DNA from: Halovibrio variabilis
Lineage (GTDB): Bacteria > Pseudomonadota > Gammaproteobacteria > Pseudomonadales > Halomonadaceae
Direction: 5' to 3'
Assembly: GCF_007991175.1 (NCBI RefSeq)
Contig: NZ_BJXV01000013.1
Location: 1-64,000, forward strand
Length of the DNA stretch: 64,000 bases
The notes under the pieces: generated by a model
The model's database searches: none
What the model was told of the DNA's origin: nothing
What the model saw: the letters and a program-made list of their open reading frames with translations, nothing else
Position numbers and translations under genes: made by a program
In this document: one piece after another, positions 9,140 through 17,912 of the stretch
Layout: the number at the start of each line of letters is the position of its first letter
Numbering within the stretch: the first letter of the stretch is position 1

Positions 9140-9808
9140 ATGGCTCACTATTTAGTCTTTCTAGGTTCAACCCGCACCAGCACGCCGCCCTCGCCTGCAC
9201 GGCTTGGCGAGCGGGTAGCCAAGGCCTGCGAGCGTTTACTTGCATCGCTGCCGCAGACCACGGCCGAGATCATTGATCCGCTTTCTTTAAACTTAAGCGA
9301 CCCGTTTAAGCCACACTTTGCTTATGCACAAGCCAATGCGCCGGAAGACCTAGCAGCGCTTGCCGACAAAATTAACAACGCTGACGGCTATGTGATGGTC
9401 AGCCCTGAATACAACCACTCCATGAGCCCAGCGCTTAGCCATCTGCTTAACCACTTTGGCGCTTCACTGTTTGCGTTTAAGCCTAGTGCCATCGTGACCT
9501 ATTCGATGGGCCAATGGGGCGGCGTACGTGCCGCTGTTGCCATGCGCGCATTTCTATCGGAGCTTGGCTGCCTACCTGTTTCCGCCATGGTTCATCTTCC
9601 CAAAGCACAGGAAGCGCTTAACGAGGAGGGCCAATTTGCCCAGGATCAAGAGCGATGGGAACGTTACTTTGGCCGTACATTAGGCCAATTAATGTGGTGG
9701 GCAGAAGCCGCAGCGAGCTATAAACAACAAGTAGACCCAGCGCGCGTATCGCCCGCTTTTAAAACCACACCTTCTCAACGTAACGCGCCTAGCTCGACTG
9801 ATTCATAG
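9140..9808 (+). CDS. NADPH-dependent FMN reductase family protein, second flavoprotein of the ars operon
   Basis: A 222-residue flavodoxin-like reductase (LVFLGSTRTSTPPS for FMN binding; MVSPEYNHSMSPALSHLLNHFG, the family signature). It is distinct from ArsH and closer to general azoreductase or chromate-reductase-like NADPH:FMN oxidoreductases. It starts 15 bases after acr3, with GAGGG upstream of the ATG, so it is very likely translated from the same mRNA. Its role in arsenic handling is not established; it may supply reduced flavin or reduce an arsenical or quinone. Confidence 0.85.
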   Translation: MAHYLVFLGSTRTSTPPSPARLGERVAKACERLLASLPQTTAEIIDPLSLNLSDPFKPHFAYAQANAPEDLAALADKINNADGYVMVSPEYNHSMSPALSHLLNHFGASLFAFKPSAIVTYSMGQWGGVRAAVAMRAFLSELGCLPVSAMVHLPKAQEALNEEGQFAQDQERWERYFGRTLGQLMWWAEAAASYKQQVDPARVSPAFKTTPSQRNAPSSTDS

Positions 9809-9852
9809 CAGAACCACTGTCATCGCACGAAAACTTATATTCGAGAGAGAAA

Positions 9853-10146
9853 ATGGGCGATGCAATTGATATAACCAGCAGCGCAAAAGCGTTTATCAAG
9901 CAACAAGGTGGTGTGATGACCGTGCGGTTATCACCCCGCCACGGCTGCTGTGGAGGACTCGCCAATGTCGCCGTTGCCGAGGCAACCTCGCCAGCAGACC
10001 CTTCGCTTTATCACCGCCATTGTGATGAAGATTTAACGCTGTTCATTGCGCCAGCGCTTGTTGGTCAAGGGCTACGCGTTGACGTTGAAGGGTTTTGGAA
10101 GCTGCGCCACCTTTATGTAGATGGCGCAGCGCTATCAGCACGCTAA
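9853..10146 (+). CDS. Small CC-motif protein (HesB/IscA-like, CC/Se motif family)
   Basis: A 97-residue cytoplasmic protein with a vicinal cysteine motif, PRHGCCGGLANV (residues about 35-46), and one more cysteine in HRHCDEDL. The layout (short beta-rich domain, GCCGG loop) resembles what I recall as the CC/Se motif (seleno)protein family, in which the first cysteine can be selenocysteine; that assignment is from memory and not certain. GAGAGAG precedes the ATG. It is the last gene after arsH, acr3 and an FMN reductase (44-base gap) and ends 15 bases from the convergent arsJ. A vicinal dithiol in an arsenic operon suggests metalloid binding or thiol redox work, but no function is proven. Confidence 0.75.
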   Translation: MGDAIDITSSAKAFIKQQGGVMTVRLSPRHGCCGGLANVAVAEATSPADPSLYHRHCDEDLTLFIAPALVGQGLRVDVEGFWKLRHLYVDGAALSAR

Positions 10147-10161
10147 GCGCCATTGAATCGC

Positions 10162-11400
10162 TTAAGTCGTTGTTCTAGGCAACGCTAGGGCCATTAAAGC
10201 GCTGGCTGCCACCAAGGCCGCCGATACCCACAGGCAGGCACTCAGCCCATAGGCCATATACAGCCAGCCCGACAGTAACGTGCCCACTAAACGCCCCATG
10301 GCATTGGCCATGTAGTAGAAGCCGACGTCCATGGAGACGCCATCGGCGCGGGCATAATGCACGATCAAATAGCTGTGCCAGCTGGAGTTAATCGCAAACA
10401 GCACCCCGAAGGTGAGCAGCCCGACCACTAACCAACCCACCTGGGCGAGCGGCAACATCGCTAACAAAATCGCCAGTACCGCCAGTGAGGCCGCCCAGCC
10501 AGCGGTCAATGCCCGGGCATCACCTCTGATCAGCCGGGTTAGCTTAGGCGCCTGGGTTTGCACCCCGCCGTAGCCGATTACCCATATCGCCAGCAGCCCG
10601 CCTACGGTCCAATGGGTCCAGCCGTGCTGGTCGTATAAAAACACGGGTAGCGCGACCACAAACCACACATCTCGCGCCGAAAACAGGCAAAAACGCGCCG
10701 CGGAGAGCACGTTAATCGCGCGTGATTTCGAGAAGATTTCGGAAAACTTGGGCTTCACTTTTTGCCGACCAAGGTCCGCCTTTAGTCGCCAAAGTGAGAG
10801 TGACAACACCCCGCCCAACATCACGGCCATCACAAAGACCGCCGCTTGAAAGCCGATCAAGGTTAGCAGCACGCCGCCGACAAAAAAGCCCAGCCCTTTC
10901 AGCGCGTTTTTAGAGCCGGTTAGCATGGCGACCCAGCGATAAAGCGAGCTATTGGCATTAACGCTCTCTTTGGGTACCAGCACCTTAACAGCGCTTTTAG
11001 CGCTCATTTTGTTGAGGTCTTTGGCTATCCCTGAAATCGCCTGAGCCGCCATCACCCAAACGACCGTTAGCATACTCGCTGGCACCATTAGCATAGCGAG
11101 CGCCGCAATCTGCAGCCCCAAACCGACGTTCATAGTACGGTTGAGCCCCAGCCGCGCGCCCAGCCAGCCGCCTACCAGGTTGGTCAGCACGCCAAAGGCT
11201 TCATAAAATAGAAACAGCATGGCGATTTCTAACGGCGAGTAGCCCAACTGGTGAAAGTGCATAACCACCAGCATACGCAACGCGCCATCGGTGACCGTGA
11301 ACGCCCAGTAATTGCCGGTAATCAACATGTATTGGCGCACCTCGAAAGGTAGCGCCTTTACCCGTGCAAGCATTGATTCAGCCACGAGCCACCTGCTCAT
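10162..11400 (-). CDS. arsJ: ArsJ, organoarsenical efflux MFS transporter
   Basis: A 412-residue, 12-TM major facilitator protein. The N-terminal part ([21 protein letters not shown], then [20 protein letters not shown]) is diagnostic of ArsJ, which exports 1-arseno-3-phosphoglycerate so that arsenate is removed without reduction. Its start overlaps the end of the arsenic GAPDH gene by 23 bases, indicating translational coupling; an internal ATG at 11373 is an alternative. Together with the GAPDH it forms a second arsenate route beside arsC-acr3. Confidence 0.94.
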   Translation of the reverse strand: MSRWLVAESMLARVKALPFEVRQYMLITGNYWAFTVTDGALRMLVVMHFHQLGYSPLEIAMLFLFYEAFGVLTNLVGGWLGARLGLNRTMNVGLGLQIAALAMLMVPASMLTVVWVMAAQAISGIAKDLNKMSAKSAVKVLVPKESVNANSSLYRWVAMLTGSKNALKGLGFFVGGVLLTLIGFQAAVFVMAVMLGGVLSLSLWRLKADLGRQKVKPKFSEIFSKSRAINVLSAARFCLFSARDVWFVVALPVFLYDQHGWTHWTVGGLLAIWVIGYGGVQTQAPKLTRLIRGDARALTAGWAASLAVLAILLAMLPLAQVGWLVVGLLTFGVLFAINSSWHSYLIVHYARADGVSMDVGFYYMANAMGRLVGTLLSGWLYMAYGLSACLWVSAALVAASALMALALPRTTT

Positions 11401-12409
11401 TGCCGACCATCAGGGCCAGCTCAGCGGTACGGTTGGCATAGCCCCACTCGTTGTCATACCAGGCATAGAGTTTTAGCTGGGTGCCGTTGATCACCATGGT
11501 AGAGAGCGCATCAATAATCGAACTGCGCGGATCGGTGCGGTAATCGATCGACACCAGCGGGCGCTCTTCATAGCCCAAAATACCGGCAAGCTCGCCATCC
11601 GCGGCGGCTTTCAGCGCCTGATTGACCTCCTCGACGGTGACTTCGCGCTCAAGCTCAAACACCATATCGGTAATGGATGCATTCGCCAGCGGCACACGAA
11701 TCGCATGGCCATTCAGCTTGCCTTTTAACTCAGGGAAAATGGCCGTAATCGCTTTCGCCGAACCGGTCGTCGTGGGAATCAAGCTCATGCCGCAAGCACG
11801 GGCGCGGCGCAAATCTTTGTGCGGGGCGTCGAGAATCGTTTGGGTATTGGTGATGTCATGCACTGTGGTCATTGAACCATGGCGGATACCAAATTTTTCC
11901 TGAATGACTTTGACTACCGGCGCCAGGCAGTTGGTGGTGCAACTAGCCGCCGTCACGATCCTGTGCTGAGCAGGTTCGTAAAGATGGTCGTTCACCCCCA
12001 CCACCACGTTGAGCACGCTATCTTCTTTCATCGGTGCACTCACCACCACACGGCCAACGCCTTGATCAAGATACGGCTGAAGCTGAGCGGTGGTTTTCAT
12101 TACCCCCGAGCACTCAATGACGACATCACAGTTCGACCAGTCGCTATCGGCAATGGCTTTATTGGCGCTAAAGGCGATGGATTTGCTGTCGATAACGATA
12201 GCGTTATCGGTTGCTGAGATGCCCTGCCCCGGCGCCCAGTGGCCGTGCACCGAGTCAAACTCCAGCAGGTGGGCAAAGGTTGCCGCATCGCCGCCGGGGT
12301 CATTGATACGGACAAGCTCAACATTACCTGATGCAGCGTCGCCCCACAGACTGCGTAACGTCAGGCGTCCAATACGGCCTAAGCCATTGATACCGATACG
12401 TAGTGGCAC
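11378..12409 (-). CDS. Arsenic-operon glyceraldehyde-3-phosphate dehydrogenase
   Basis: A GAPDH of 343 residues making 1-arseno-3-phosphoglycerate from glyceraldehyde 3-phosphate and arsenate in this context. The Rossmann motif is [11 protein letters not shown] and the catalytic cysteine is in [23 protein letters not shown] is intact near the C terminus. A GTG start at 12409 is chosen because GGAGGG precedes it by 8 bases and the protein then begins directly with the Rossmann fold. It is overlapped by arsJ downstream and has its own copy of the ars palindrome about 50 bases upstream. Confidence 0.92.
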   Translation of the reverse strand: MPLRIGINGLGRIGRLTLRSLWGDAASGNVELVRINDPGGDAATFAHLLEFDSVHGHWAPGQGISATDNAIVIDSKSIAFSANKAIADSDWSNCDVVIECSGVMKTTAQLQPYLDQGVGRVVVSAPMKEDSVLNVVVGVNDHLYEPAQHRIVTAASCTTNCLAPVVKVIQEKFGIRHGSMTTVHDITNTQTILDAPHKDLRRARACGMSLIPTTTGSAKAITAIFPELKGKLNGHAIRVPLANASITDMVFELEREVTVEEVNQALKAAADGELAGILGYEERPLVSIDYRTDPRSSIIDALSTMVINGTQLKLYAWYDNEWGYANRTAELALMVGNEQVARG

Positions 12410-12458
12410 AGTACTTACCCTCCGCGAATAATGATCAATACTAGCGCATAATATCAAG

Positions 12459-12478
12459 ATATATGATATTACATATAT
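12459..12478. promoter_or_regulatory. Second copy of the ars palindromic operator
   Basis: ATATATG-ATATTA-CATATAT, identical in half-sites and 6-base spacing to the copy at 7236-7255, lies 50 bases upstream of the GAPDH GTG start. This points to one repressor controlling both arsenic transcription units. Confidence 0.65.
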
Positions 12479-12502
12479 GCTAGCTTAAAAAAATGCTTAA
12501 CA

Positions 12503-12531
12503 GACAGGCCTGTCGAAATGGCAGGCCTGTC
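12503..12531 (-). terminator. Probable terminator of the pst operon
   Basis: A perfect 10-base stem (GACAGGCCTG with CAGGCCTGTC, 9-base loop) lies just past pstB in leftward direction. A run of seven T residues follows about 10 bases later, so the termination signal is plausible but not classical. It separates pst from the arsenic GAPDH promoter. Confidence 0.6.
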
Positions 12532-12544
12532 GCTCAGCTGACAA

Positions 12545-13384
12545 TTAACCGTAACGACCGGAGATATAGTCTTCGGTTTTCTTTTTAGCCGGGGTTGAGA
12601 ACATTACTTTGGTGTCGTTGTACTCAATAATTTCCCCCAGGTGGAAGAACGCCGTGTAGTCCGCTACCCGCGCTGCCTGCTGCATGTTGTGTGTGACGGT
12701 AATAATGGTGAAATCCTTCTTCAGCTTATCCATTAAATCTTCAATGGTAGCGGTTGAAATAGGGTCGAGTGCTGAGGTTGGCTCATCCATCAAAATCACA
12801 TCGGGCTGCACGGCAATAGCGCGGGCAATGCATAGCCGCTGCTGCTGGCCACCGGATAACGAGGTGCCGGGCTCTTGCAGCTTATCTTTCACCTCATTCC
12901 ATAGCCCCGCGCTGCGCAGCGCCTTTTCCACCAGCTCGTCTTGATCGGCTTTGCGGCTGACCAAATCGTGCATACGCGGCGCATAGGCGACATTTTCAAA
13001 GATCGACTTGGGGAATGGATTGGGCTTTTGGAAGACCATGCCGACGCGACGGCGCAGCGCCACTTCGTCCATTTTGGGTGCATTGACGTCCTGCCCATCC
13101 ATTTCTACCAGACCTTCGGTACGAACGCTGGGAATCAGGTCGTTCATACGGTTCAAACAACGTAAAAACGTTGATTTACCGCACCCCGAAGGACCAATCA
13201 GCGCCGTCACATTTTTCCGGAAAAGGTCAATATTAATGTCGGTTAACGCTTGGTTTTTGCCGTACCAAAGGTTCAGATCGCGAACTCGGATACTCAGGTC
13301 GTGGCTCGCCTCATCATTTCGTGTATAGGGCTGGCCCACTGAAGGCGCATGCTGCGGGGTAGCTTCGGGAGCTTGGCTATTCAT
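12545..13384 (-). CDS. pstB: Phosphate ABC transporter ATP-binding protein PstB
   Basis: A 279-residue ABC ATPase driving phosphate import. Walker [10 protein letters not shown], signature LSGGQQQR, and Walker [14 protein letters not shown] are all intact, and [19 protein letters not shown] is PstB-typical. The first about 30 residues are a non-conserved leader. It is the last gene of pstCAB; no phoU follows, and the arsenic GAPDH unit begins instead. Confidence 0.97.
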   Translation of the reverse strand: MNSQAPEATPQHAPSVGQPYTRNDEASHDLSIRVRDLNLWYGKNQALTDINIDLFRKNVTALIGPSGCGKSTFLRCLNRMNDLIPSVRTEGLVEMDGQDVNAPKMDEVALRRRVGMVFQKPNPFPKSIFENVAYAPRMHDLVSRKADQDELVEKALRSAGLWNEVKDKLQEPGTSLSGGQQQRLCIARAIAVQPDVILMDEPTSALDPISTATIEDLMDKLKKDFTIITVTHNMQQAARVADYTAFFHLGEIIEYNDTKVMFSTPAKKKTEDYISGRYG

Positions 13385-13410
13385 AACGGTATCCTTTATA
13401 ACGGGCTGGC

Positions 13411-14577
13411 TTACCAGCGACGCTCAAATTTCTTACGTAGTAAAACGGCAGAAGCGTTGAGTGAAATCAATACGGCAAGTAACACCAAAATACCGCCAGC
13501 GGTTTTTTCTACGAAGGCGCGATCCGGCTCACCTGACCAGGTAAATACCTGGGCTGGCATGACCGTTGCCGCTTCAGTAAACGAGGCACTAATATCGGGA
13601 ATAAACGCCACCATACCCACTATGATCAAGGGCGCCGTTTCCCCCATGGCCTGGGCCAAACCAATAATGGAACCCGTCATAATCCCCGGCATGGCCAGCG
13701 GCAGTACGTGGTCTTTCACCACCTGCCAACGTGAACACCCAACCCCAAAAGCGGCATGACGGATAGATTCCGGTACGCTGCGCAGCGCCGTACGTGTCGA
13801 GATAATAATGACAGGCAGGGTCATTAAGGCCAGCGTCATACCACCGACCAACGGTGTTGAACGCGGCACTCCGAAAAAGTTAATAAAAATCGCCAGACCT
13901 AATAGGCCAAACAAGATAGAAGGAATAGCCGCTAAATTATTAATATTGATCTCGACTAGCTGGGTAAGCCGGTTATCAGGTGCAAACTCTTCAAGATAAA
14001 CCGCTGTCATCACACCAATAGGGAAGGCAATGGCTAGTGTGACGATCATGGTCATGACCGTGCCCATCACAGCAGACATAATGCCAGCCAGCTCCGGCAT
14101 TTTGGAGTCGCCACGGGTAAAGAACGTGGTATTAAAACGCATATCAACTTTGCCATTTTCAACCAATTGATCAATGGTCGCTTTTTCCTCATCGTCTAAA
14201 CGTACCCGATTACCCTTGAGATATTGATCAACAGGCCCATCGGCAAGCACCCAACGATTTTGGGTAGTACCCAACAGCTCGGGGTTATTTCTCATTTCCA
14301 GAGGTATCACACGTACCACGCTACGGCTGACAACCGACATTATTTCAGGATCGACTGCCGCCCTACCATTAGTAGCGGCCTCTTCAGTGTAATTAATTTC
14401 AATGTTAACTTGCGCTTGCTGAAAGGCAGGTAAGCCTTTACTTAGCATGTCGGCAAAAAATATCAGCAAAAAAGCGGCTGCCAACCCAAGAGCACCCATT
14501 GAAATATACTTCAACCGCGCGGATTTACGATGCCTGCGCTTGAGCTGCTGACTAATTTGGTCAAATGAATCACTCAT
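13411..14577 (-). CDS. pstA: Phosphate ABC transporter permease PstA
   Basis: A 388-residue inner-membrane permease. One N-terminal TM segment is followed by a long hydrophilic loop (about residues 50-170), and then the membrane domain of the PstA type with the conserved coupling motif ([23 protein letters not shown]). The extended periplasmic loop makes it longer than the roughly 300-residue E. coli protein, as in other marine and halophilic gammaproteobacteria. GAGG precedes the ATG. The gene lies 16 bases after pstC and 26 bases before pstB. Confidence 0.95.
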   Translation of the reverse strand: MSDSFDQISQQLKRRHRKSARLKYISMGALGLAAAFLLIFFADMLSKGLPAFQQAQVNIEINYTEEAATNGRAAVDPEIMSVVSRSVVRVIPLEMRNNPELLGTTQNRWVLADGPVDQYLKGNRVRLDDEEKATIDQLVENGKVDMRFNTTFFTRGDSKMPELAGIMSAVMGTVMTMIVTLAIAFPIGVMTAVYLEEFAPDNRLTQLVEININNLAAIPSILFGLLGLAIFINFFGVPRSTPLVGGMTLALMTLPVIIISTRTALRSVPESIRHAAFGVGCSRWQVVKDHVLPLAMPGIMTGSIIGLAQAMGETAPLIIVGMVAFIPDISASFTEAATVMPAQVFTWSGEPDRAFVEKTAGGILVLLAVLISLNASAVLLRKKFERRW

Positions 14578-14593
14578 AGATATACCTCAAGCG

Positions 14594-15844
14594 TTACAGG
14601 TTGTTGACGCGGTATTTGTCGCGGAAACGGCGAATCATGATCACTGACACAAGGTTCAGAGACAGGGTCACGACAAACAACACCAAGCCTAGCGCGAAGG
14701 CAGATAACGTTTCCGCACTATCAAATTCCAGGTCACCCGTCATGGCGGCCACAATCCGAACCGTGACGGTGGTCATCTCTTCCAGCGGGTTCATGGTTAG
14801 GTTAGGTCGCATACCCGCGGCCATCACCACAATCATGGTCTCGCCCAATGCACGCGACATACCTAACAAAGAAGCGGAAATAATCCCCGGAAGCGCGGCA
14901 GGAATGACCACATCACGAATGGTTTCGCCTTTGGTCATTCCTAGCGCTAAGGACCCCTGACGCATGGTGTCGGGTACCGCATTAATAACGTCATCGGAAA
15001 GCGAGGAAATAAACGGGATAATCATGATGCCCATCACAATCCCGGGTGCCAATGCGTTATTAAAAGAGGCATCAAGACCTACGAAGTCAGCAACATCGAC
15101 GATAAAGGGAGCAACAGTAATCGCGGCAAAAAAGCCATACACCACGGTAGGAATACCCGCCAAGATTTCCAACATGGGCTTTGCAACGGCACGAACTTTA
15201 GCCGGCGCATACTCCCCCATATAAATGGCCGACAGCAAGCCCACCGGAACGGCCACGCACATGGCAATAGCGGTAATCATAAAGGTACCGGCAAACAGCG
15301 GTACCGAACCAAACTGCGCGCCGCTGCCATCGCCACGACCTGCTGCCGCTAAAAAGCTATTACCGGGCGCCCAGGTGGTACCGGTAATGAAATCCCAGAA
15401 ACTATGCATCTGAAAGAAGTTGAGCGCTTCACCAATGATCGAAATCAATATCCCAAGCGTGGTTAGAATCGAGATAGTGGCAGCACCCGCGAGGGTCCAA
15501 ACGATGACCCGCTCAATGGCCTGACGCGCATGAAAATTAGAGCGAATCAGCACCATACCAATCCCAAGACCCACCACTGCCACCACAAGGCTGGCTAAAA
15601 GTAAGGGGAAGGTAGGGATCTCGCTGCCCATCACGAGCATGACGAAGGCGCCGAGTGCGCTCACTAGGATGGCCGGTCCGGCCGTCGCCACTACCGCAAA
15701 CCATGCGTATTGGTCGGGCTGCGCATACATCGATGTTCCCGATGCACGTACACGCGTGGCTTTGCTTCGCCCGGCAAAAAAGGCTGCTAGCCCCAGCAGC
15801 AAAAGTACGCTGCAAAAAATCAAAAATAGCTGGTTGGTCTGCAT
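14594..15844 (-). CDS. pstC: Phosphate ABC transporter permease PstC
   Basis: A 416-residue permease pairing with PstA. After two extra N-terminal membrane segments comes the PstC domain; the coupling helix is near TMRQGSLALGMTKGETIRDVVIP and the conserved SRALGETM follows. Its size exceeds the E. coli protein (319) because of the N-terminal extension. It has its own Pho box 59 bases upstream, so pstCAB can be expressed apart from pstS. Confidence 0.95.
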   Translation of the reverse strand: MQTNQLFLIFCSVLLLLGLAAFFAGRSKATRVRASGTSMYAQPDQYAWFAVVATAGPAILVSALGAFVMLVMGSEIPTFPLLLASLVVAVVGLGIGMVLIRSNFHARQAIERVIVWTLAGAATISILTTLGILISIIGEALNFFQMHSFWDFITGTTWAPGNSFLAAAGRGDGSGAQFGSVPLFAGTFMITAIAMCVAVPVGLLSAIYMGEYAPAKVRAVAKPMLEILAGIPTVVYGFFAAITVAPFIVDVADFVGLDASFNNALAPGIVMGIMIIPFISSLSDDVINAVPDTMRQGSLALGMTKGETIRDVVIPAALPGIISASLLGMSRALGETMIVVMAAGMRPNLTMNPLEEMTTVTVRIVAAMTGDLEFDSAETLSAFALGLVLFVVTLSLNLVSVIMIRRFRDKYRVNNL

Positions 15845-15902
15845 CGTTGATATCTCAGGTTAACCAATGGATCCGTTTGCCGAGCCACCTTAAGGCAAGA
15901 AC

Positions 15903-15920
15903 ATGACAGCTATGTGACAA
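15903..15920 (-). promoter_or_regulatory. Pho box upstream of pstC
   Basis: On the minus strand the site reads TTGTCAC-ATAG-CTGTCAT, two PhoB heptamers with the canonical 11-base period. It is 59 bases upstream of the pstC start, a distance similar to the pstS Pho box. PhoB control under phosphate limitation is inferred from this match. Confidence 0.75.
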
Positions 15921-15963
15921 GCGCTACAACTTTTAGCGTTTGAAACAATATGCTTTAAAGCAA

Positions 15964-15991
15964 GAAGCCGGCAGCAATGGCTACCGGCTTC
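15964..15991 (-). terminator. Hairpin between pstS and pstC (attenuator or terminator)
   Basis: GAAGCCGG pairs with CCGGCTTC, extended by an inner AGC/GCT after one mismatch, 25 bases past the pstS stop. There is no strong T run. It may lower read-through from the abundant pstS message into pstCAB or stabilise the pstS transcript end. Confidence 0.55.
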
Positions 15992-16015
15992 TCAAGCTAT
16001 ATTACGAAGCTAGGC

Positions 16016-17029
16016 TTACTCTAAGTCTTCCAGCGCCAGTTCCGCACGATCAGCCACGGCTTGCTGTGACTCTTCAACTGCATCGGCAGTGGGGACAATC
16101 AAGCCGATATCTTTCAACAACCCGTTTTCACCGATCATCATGTCGGATACGAACATTTCGGCATAGTCGTACATGACCGGCACTTCATCAGCGTGCTGGT
16201 TCTTGATGTAGAAGAACATGGTACGTGCGACCGGGTACTCATCGTTGGCAATTGACTCTGGCGTGGGTTCCACACCATTAATAGTAGAGGCAATCAGCAC
16301 GTTATCGTTTTCTTCCAGGAAGGAATAACCAAAGACGCCAAAGGCAGTGGTATCTTGAGTTAAACGCTGAACGATCAGGTTATCGTTCTCACCGCCGTCA
16401 ACCCAGCCACCGTCTGTACGCACATCTGAGTATTCTTCGCCGCCGTACTCTTCGAACTCTTCAGAAGCGACTTCCATTACAAGCTCTTCGAAAGAATCAC
16501 GGGTACCAGAGGTCGTCGGCGGACCTACAATAACGATTTCACGGTCTGGAAGCGATGAGTCGATCTCGTTCCAGTTGGTATAAGGGTTGTCGACTAGATC
16601 ACCGTTTTGCGGCACTTGAGCGGCGACCGCTAGGAAAATTTGCTCTAGCGTGACCGGCATTGGGTCATTTTCGTTGGACTGGGCGAATGCGATACCGTCA
16701 CTGCCGATATAGACTTCAGTGATATCCGTCACGCCGTTCTCTTGGCAACGCTCGAACTCAGACACCTTCATACGGCGCGAAGCGTTGGTGATGTCCGGCG
16801 TGCCTTCGCCAACACCGTTACAGAACAGGCGCATACCACCGCCCGAACCCGTTGATTCGATGACAGGCGTTGGGTAGTTAGTCGTTGCACCAAACTCTTC
16901 CGCCACAAAGCTGGCGAATGGGTAAACAGTACTAGAACCAACAATGTTGATTTGTTCACGGGCTTGAGCAACACCGGCAACGCTCATGACTGCAGCGGCG
17001 ATAACGGTGGTTTTTAGAATACGGTTCAT
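16016..17029 (-). CDS. pstS: Periplasmic phosphate-binding protein PstS
   Basis: A 337-residue precursor with a clear Sec signal peptide (MNRILKTTVIAAAVMSVAGVAQA, cleavage after about residue 23). The mature protein starts INIVGSSTVYPFASFVAEEFG and contains ESTGSGGGMRLFC and GPPTTSGTRDSFEEL, the phosphate-binding loops. It is very acidic, as is common in halophile periplasmic proteins. AGGAG precedes the ATG. It delivers phosphate to PstCAB and, since arsenate mimics phosphate, can influence arsenate entry. Confidence 0.95.
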   Translation of the reverse strand: MNRILKTTVIAAAVMSVAGVAQAREQINIVGSSTVYPFASFVAEEFGATTNYPTPVIESTGSGGGMRLFCNGVGEGTPDITNASRRMKVSEFERCQENGVTDITEVYIGSDGIAFAQSNENDPMPVTLEQIFLAVAAQVPQNGDLVDNPYTNWNEIDSSLPDREIVIVGPPTTSGTRDSFEELVMEVASEEFEEYGGEEYSDVRTDGGWVDGGENDNLIVQRLTQDTTAFGVFGYSFLEENDNVLIASTINGVEPTPESIANDEYPVARTMFFYIKNQHADEVPVMYDYAEMFVSDMMIGENGLLKDIGLIVPTADAVEESQQAVADRAELALEDLE

Positions 17030-17090
17030 GCGAAATACTCCTGTTCGTGTAGGGATCTAGCCTTCGCAGAACACACATTGCACGGATTCC

Positions 17091-17108
17091 ATGACAACTT
17101 AATGACAG
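17091..17108 (-). promoter_or_regulatory. Pho box upstream of pstS
   Basis: The minus strand reads CTGTCAT-TAAG-TTGTCAT, close to the E. coli PhoB consensus and with the correct 11-base repeat, 62 bases before the pstS start. Confidence 0.85.
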
Positions 17109-17180
17109 CGAACAACGCAGTCATTTTTTTTCTCTGCTGGGCGTGGAGTCCCCCTTTCACCGCACTTGTCACCGCGATTT

Positions 17181-17912
17181 TCACCACAACAGACCTAGCG
17201 CGGCTAGGGTGCATAGTGCCAGCGAGGCACCTTGCAGCAGGCGCCTATCCAAGCGATGCGCAACGGCATCTGCCAAGGCGTTACCAATTAATACCGCGGG
17301 CAGCAGGGTAAGCGCGACCTGGAAATGCCATAGCTGAACCTGGCCAGCGATGACCAGCGTGATCAAGGTCAGCATTGAGGTCAAGATGAAAAAGGCGGCT
17401 AAGTTGCCGCGGACTCGATCGGTTGGCAAGCCGTGCATCAATAAAACGATGGGCGGGCCGCCAATGGCGGCCACAGTACCGAAGATGCCGGAGAGTATTC
17501 CTGCGCCAAACAGCGTGATCCGATTCACCGGTAGCTGAAAACGACACAGGGTGACAAGCACCGCAAACAGGACGATAAACGCGATCAGCTTTTCTAACAC
17601 CACCATAGGCGCCGCCAGCAGCAGCCAGATGCCCAGCGCATTGCCGGGTAGGCGACCGACTAGTGCCATGCCAATAGCATCGAGGCGCACTTCATGCCAG
17701 TAGTGACGCACCATCATCAGCGAGACAGTGAAGCCAAATAACACCAGCACGACCGGCACTAATCGTGGCTCAAGCATCAAGAGCAGCGGCGCGCCCACCA
17801 CGGCCAGCCCGAAACCCGTGGCTCGTTGCACAAAAGCACCCAGCATCAGCACGGCGGAACAGCCTAACCAAGTACTCAATGGCAGGTCGATCCAGGCTAA
17901 AACGCTATCCAT
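17181..17912 (-). CDS. TauE/SafE (TSUP) family membrane permease
   Basis: A 243-residue polytopic protein with about eight hydrophobic segments. The opening (GAFVQRATGFGLAVVGAPLLLML) and the repeat GIFGTVAAIGGPPIVLLMHG are typical of TSUP transporters, some of which export sulfite, sulfoacetate or related anions. Its first 8 bases overlap the end of the upstream drug exporter, so the two are translated together. The substrate is not deducible. Confidence 0.88.
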   Translation of the reverse strand: MDSVLAWIDLPLSTWLGCSAVLMLGAFVQRATGFGLAVVGAPLLLMLEPRLVPVVLVLFGFTVSLMMVRHYWHEVRLDAIGMALVGRLPGNALGIWLLLAAPMVVLEKLIAFIVLFAVLVTLCRFQLPVNRITLFGAGILSGIFGTVAAIGGPPIVLLMHGLPTDRVRGNLAAFFILTSMLTLITLVIAGQVQLWHFQVALTLLPAVLIGNALADAVAHRLDRRLLQGASLALCTLAALGLLW

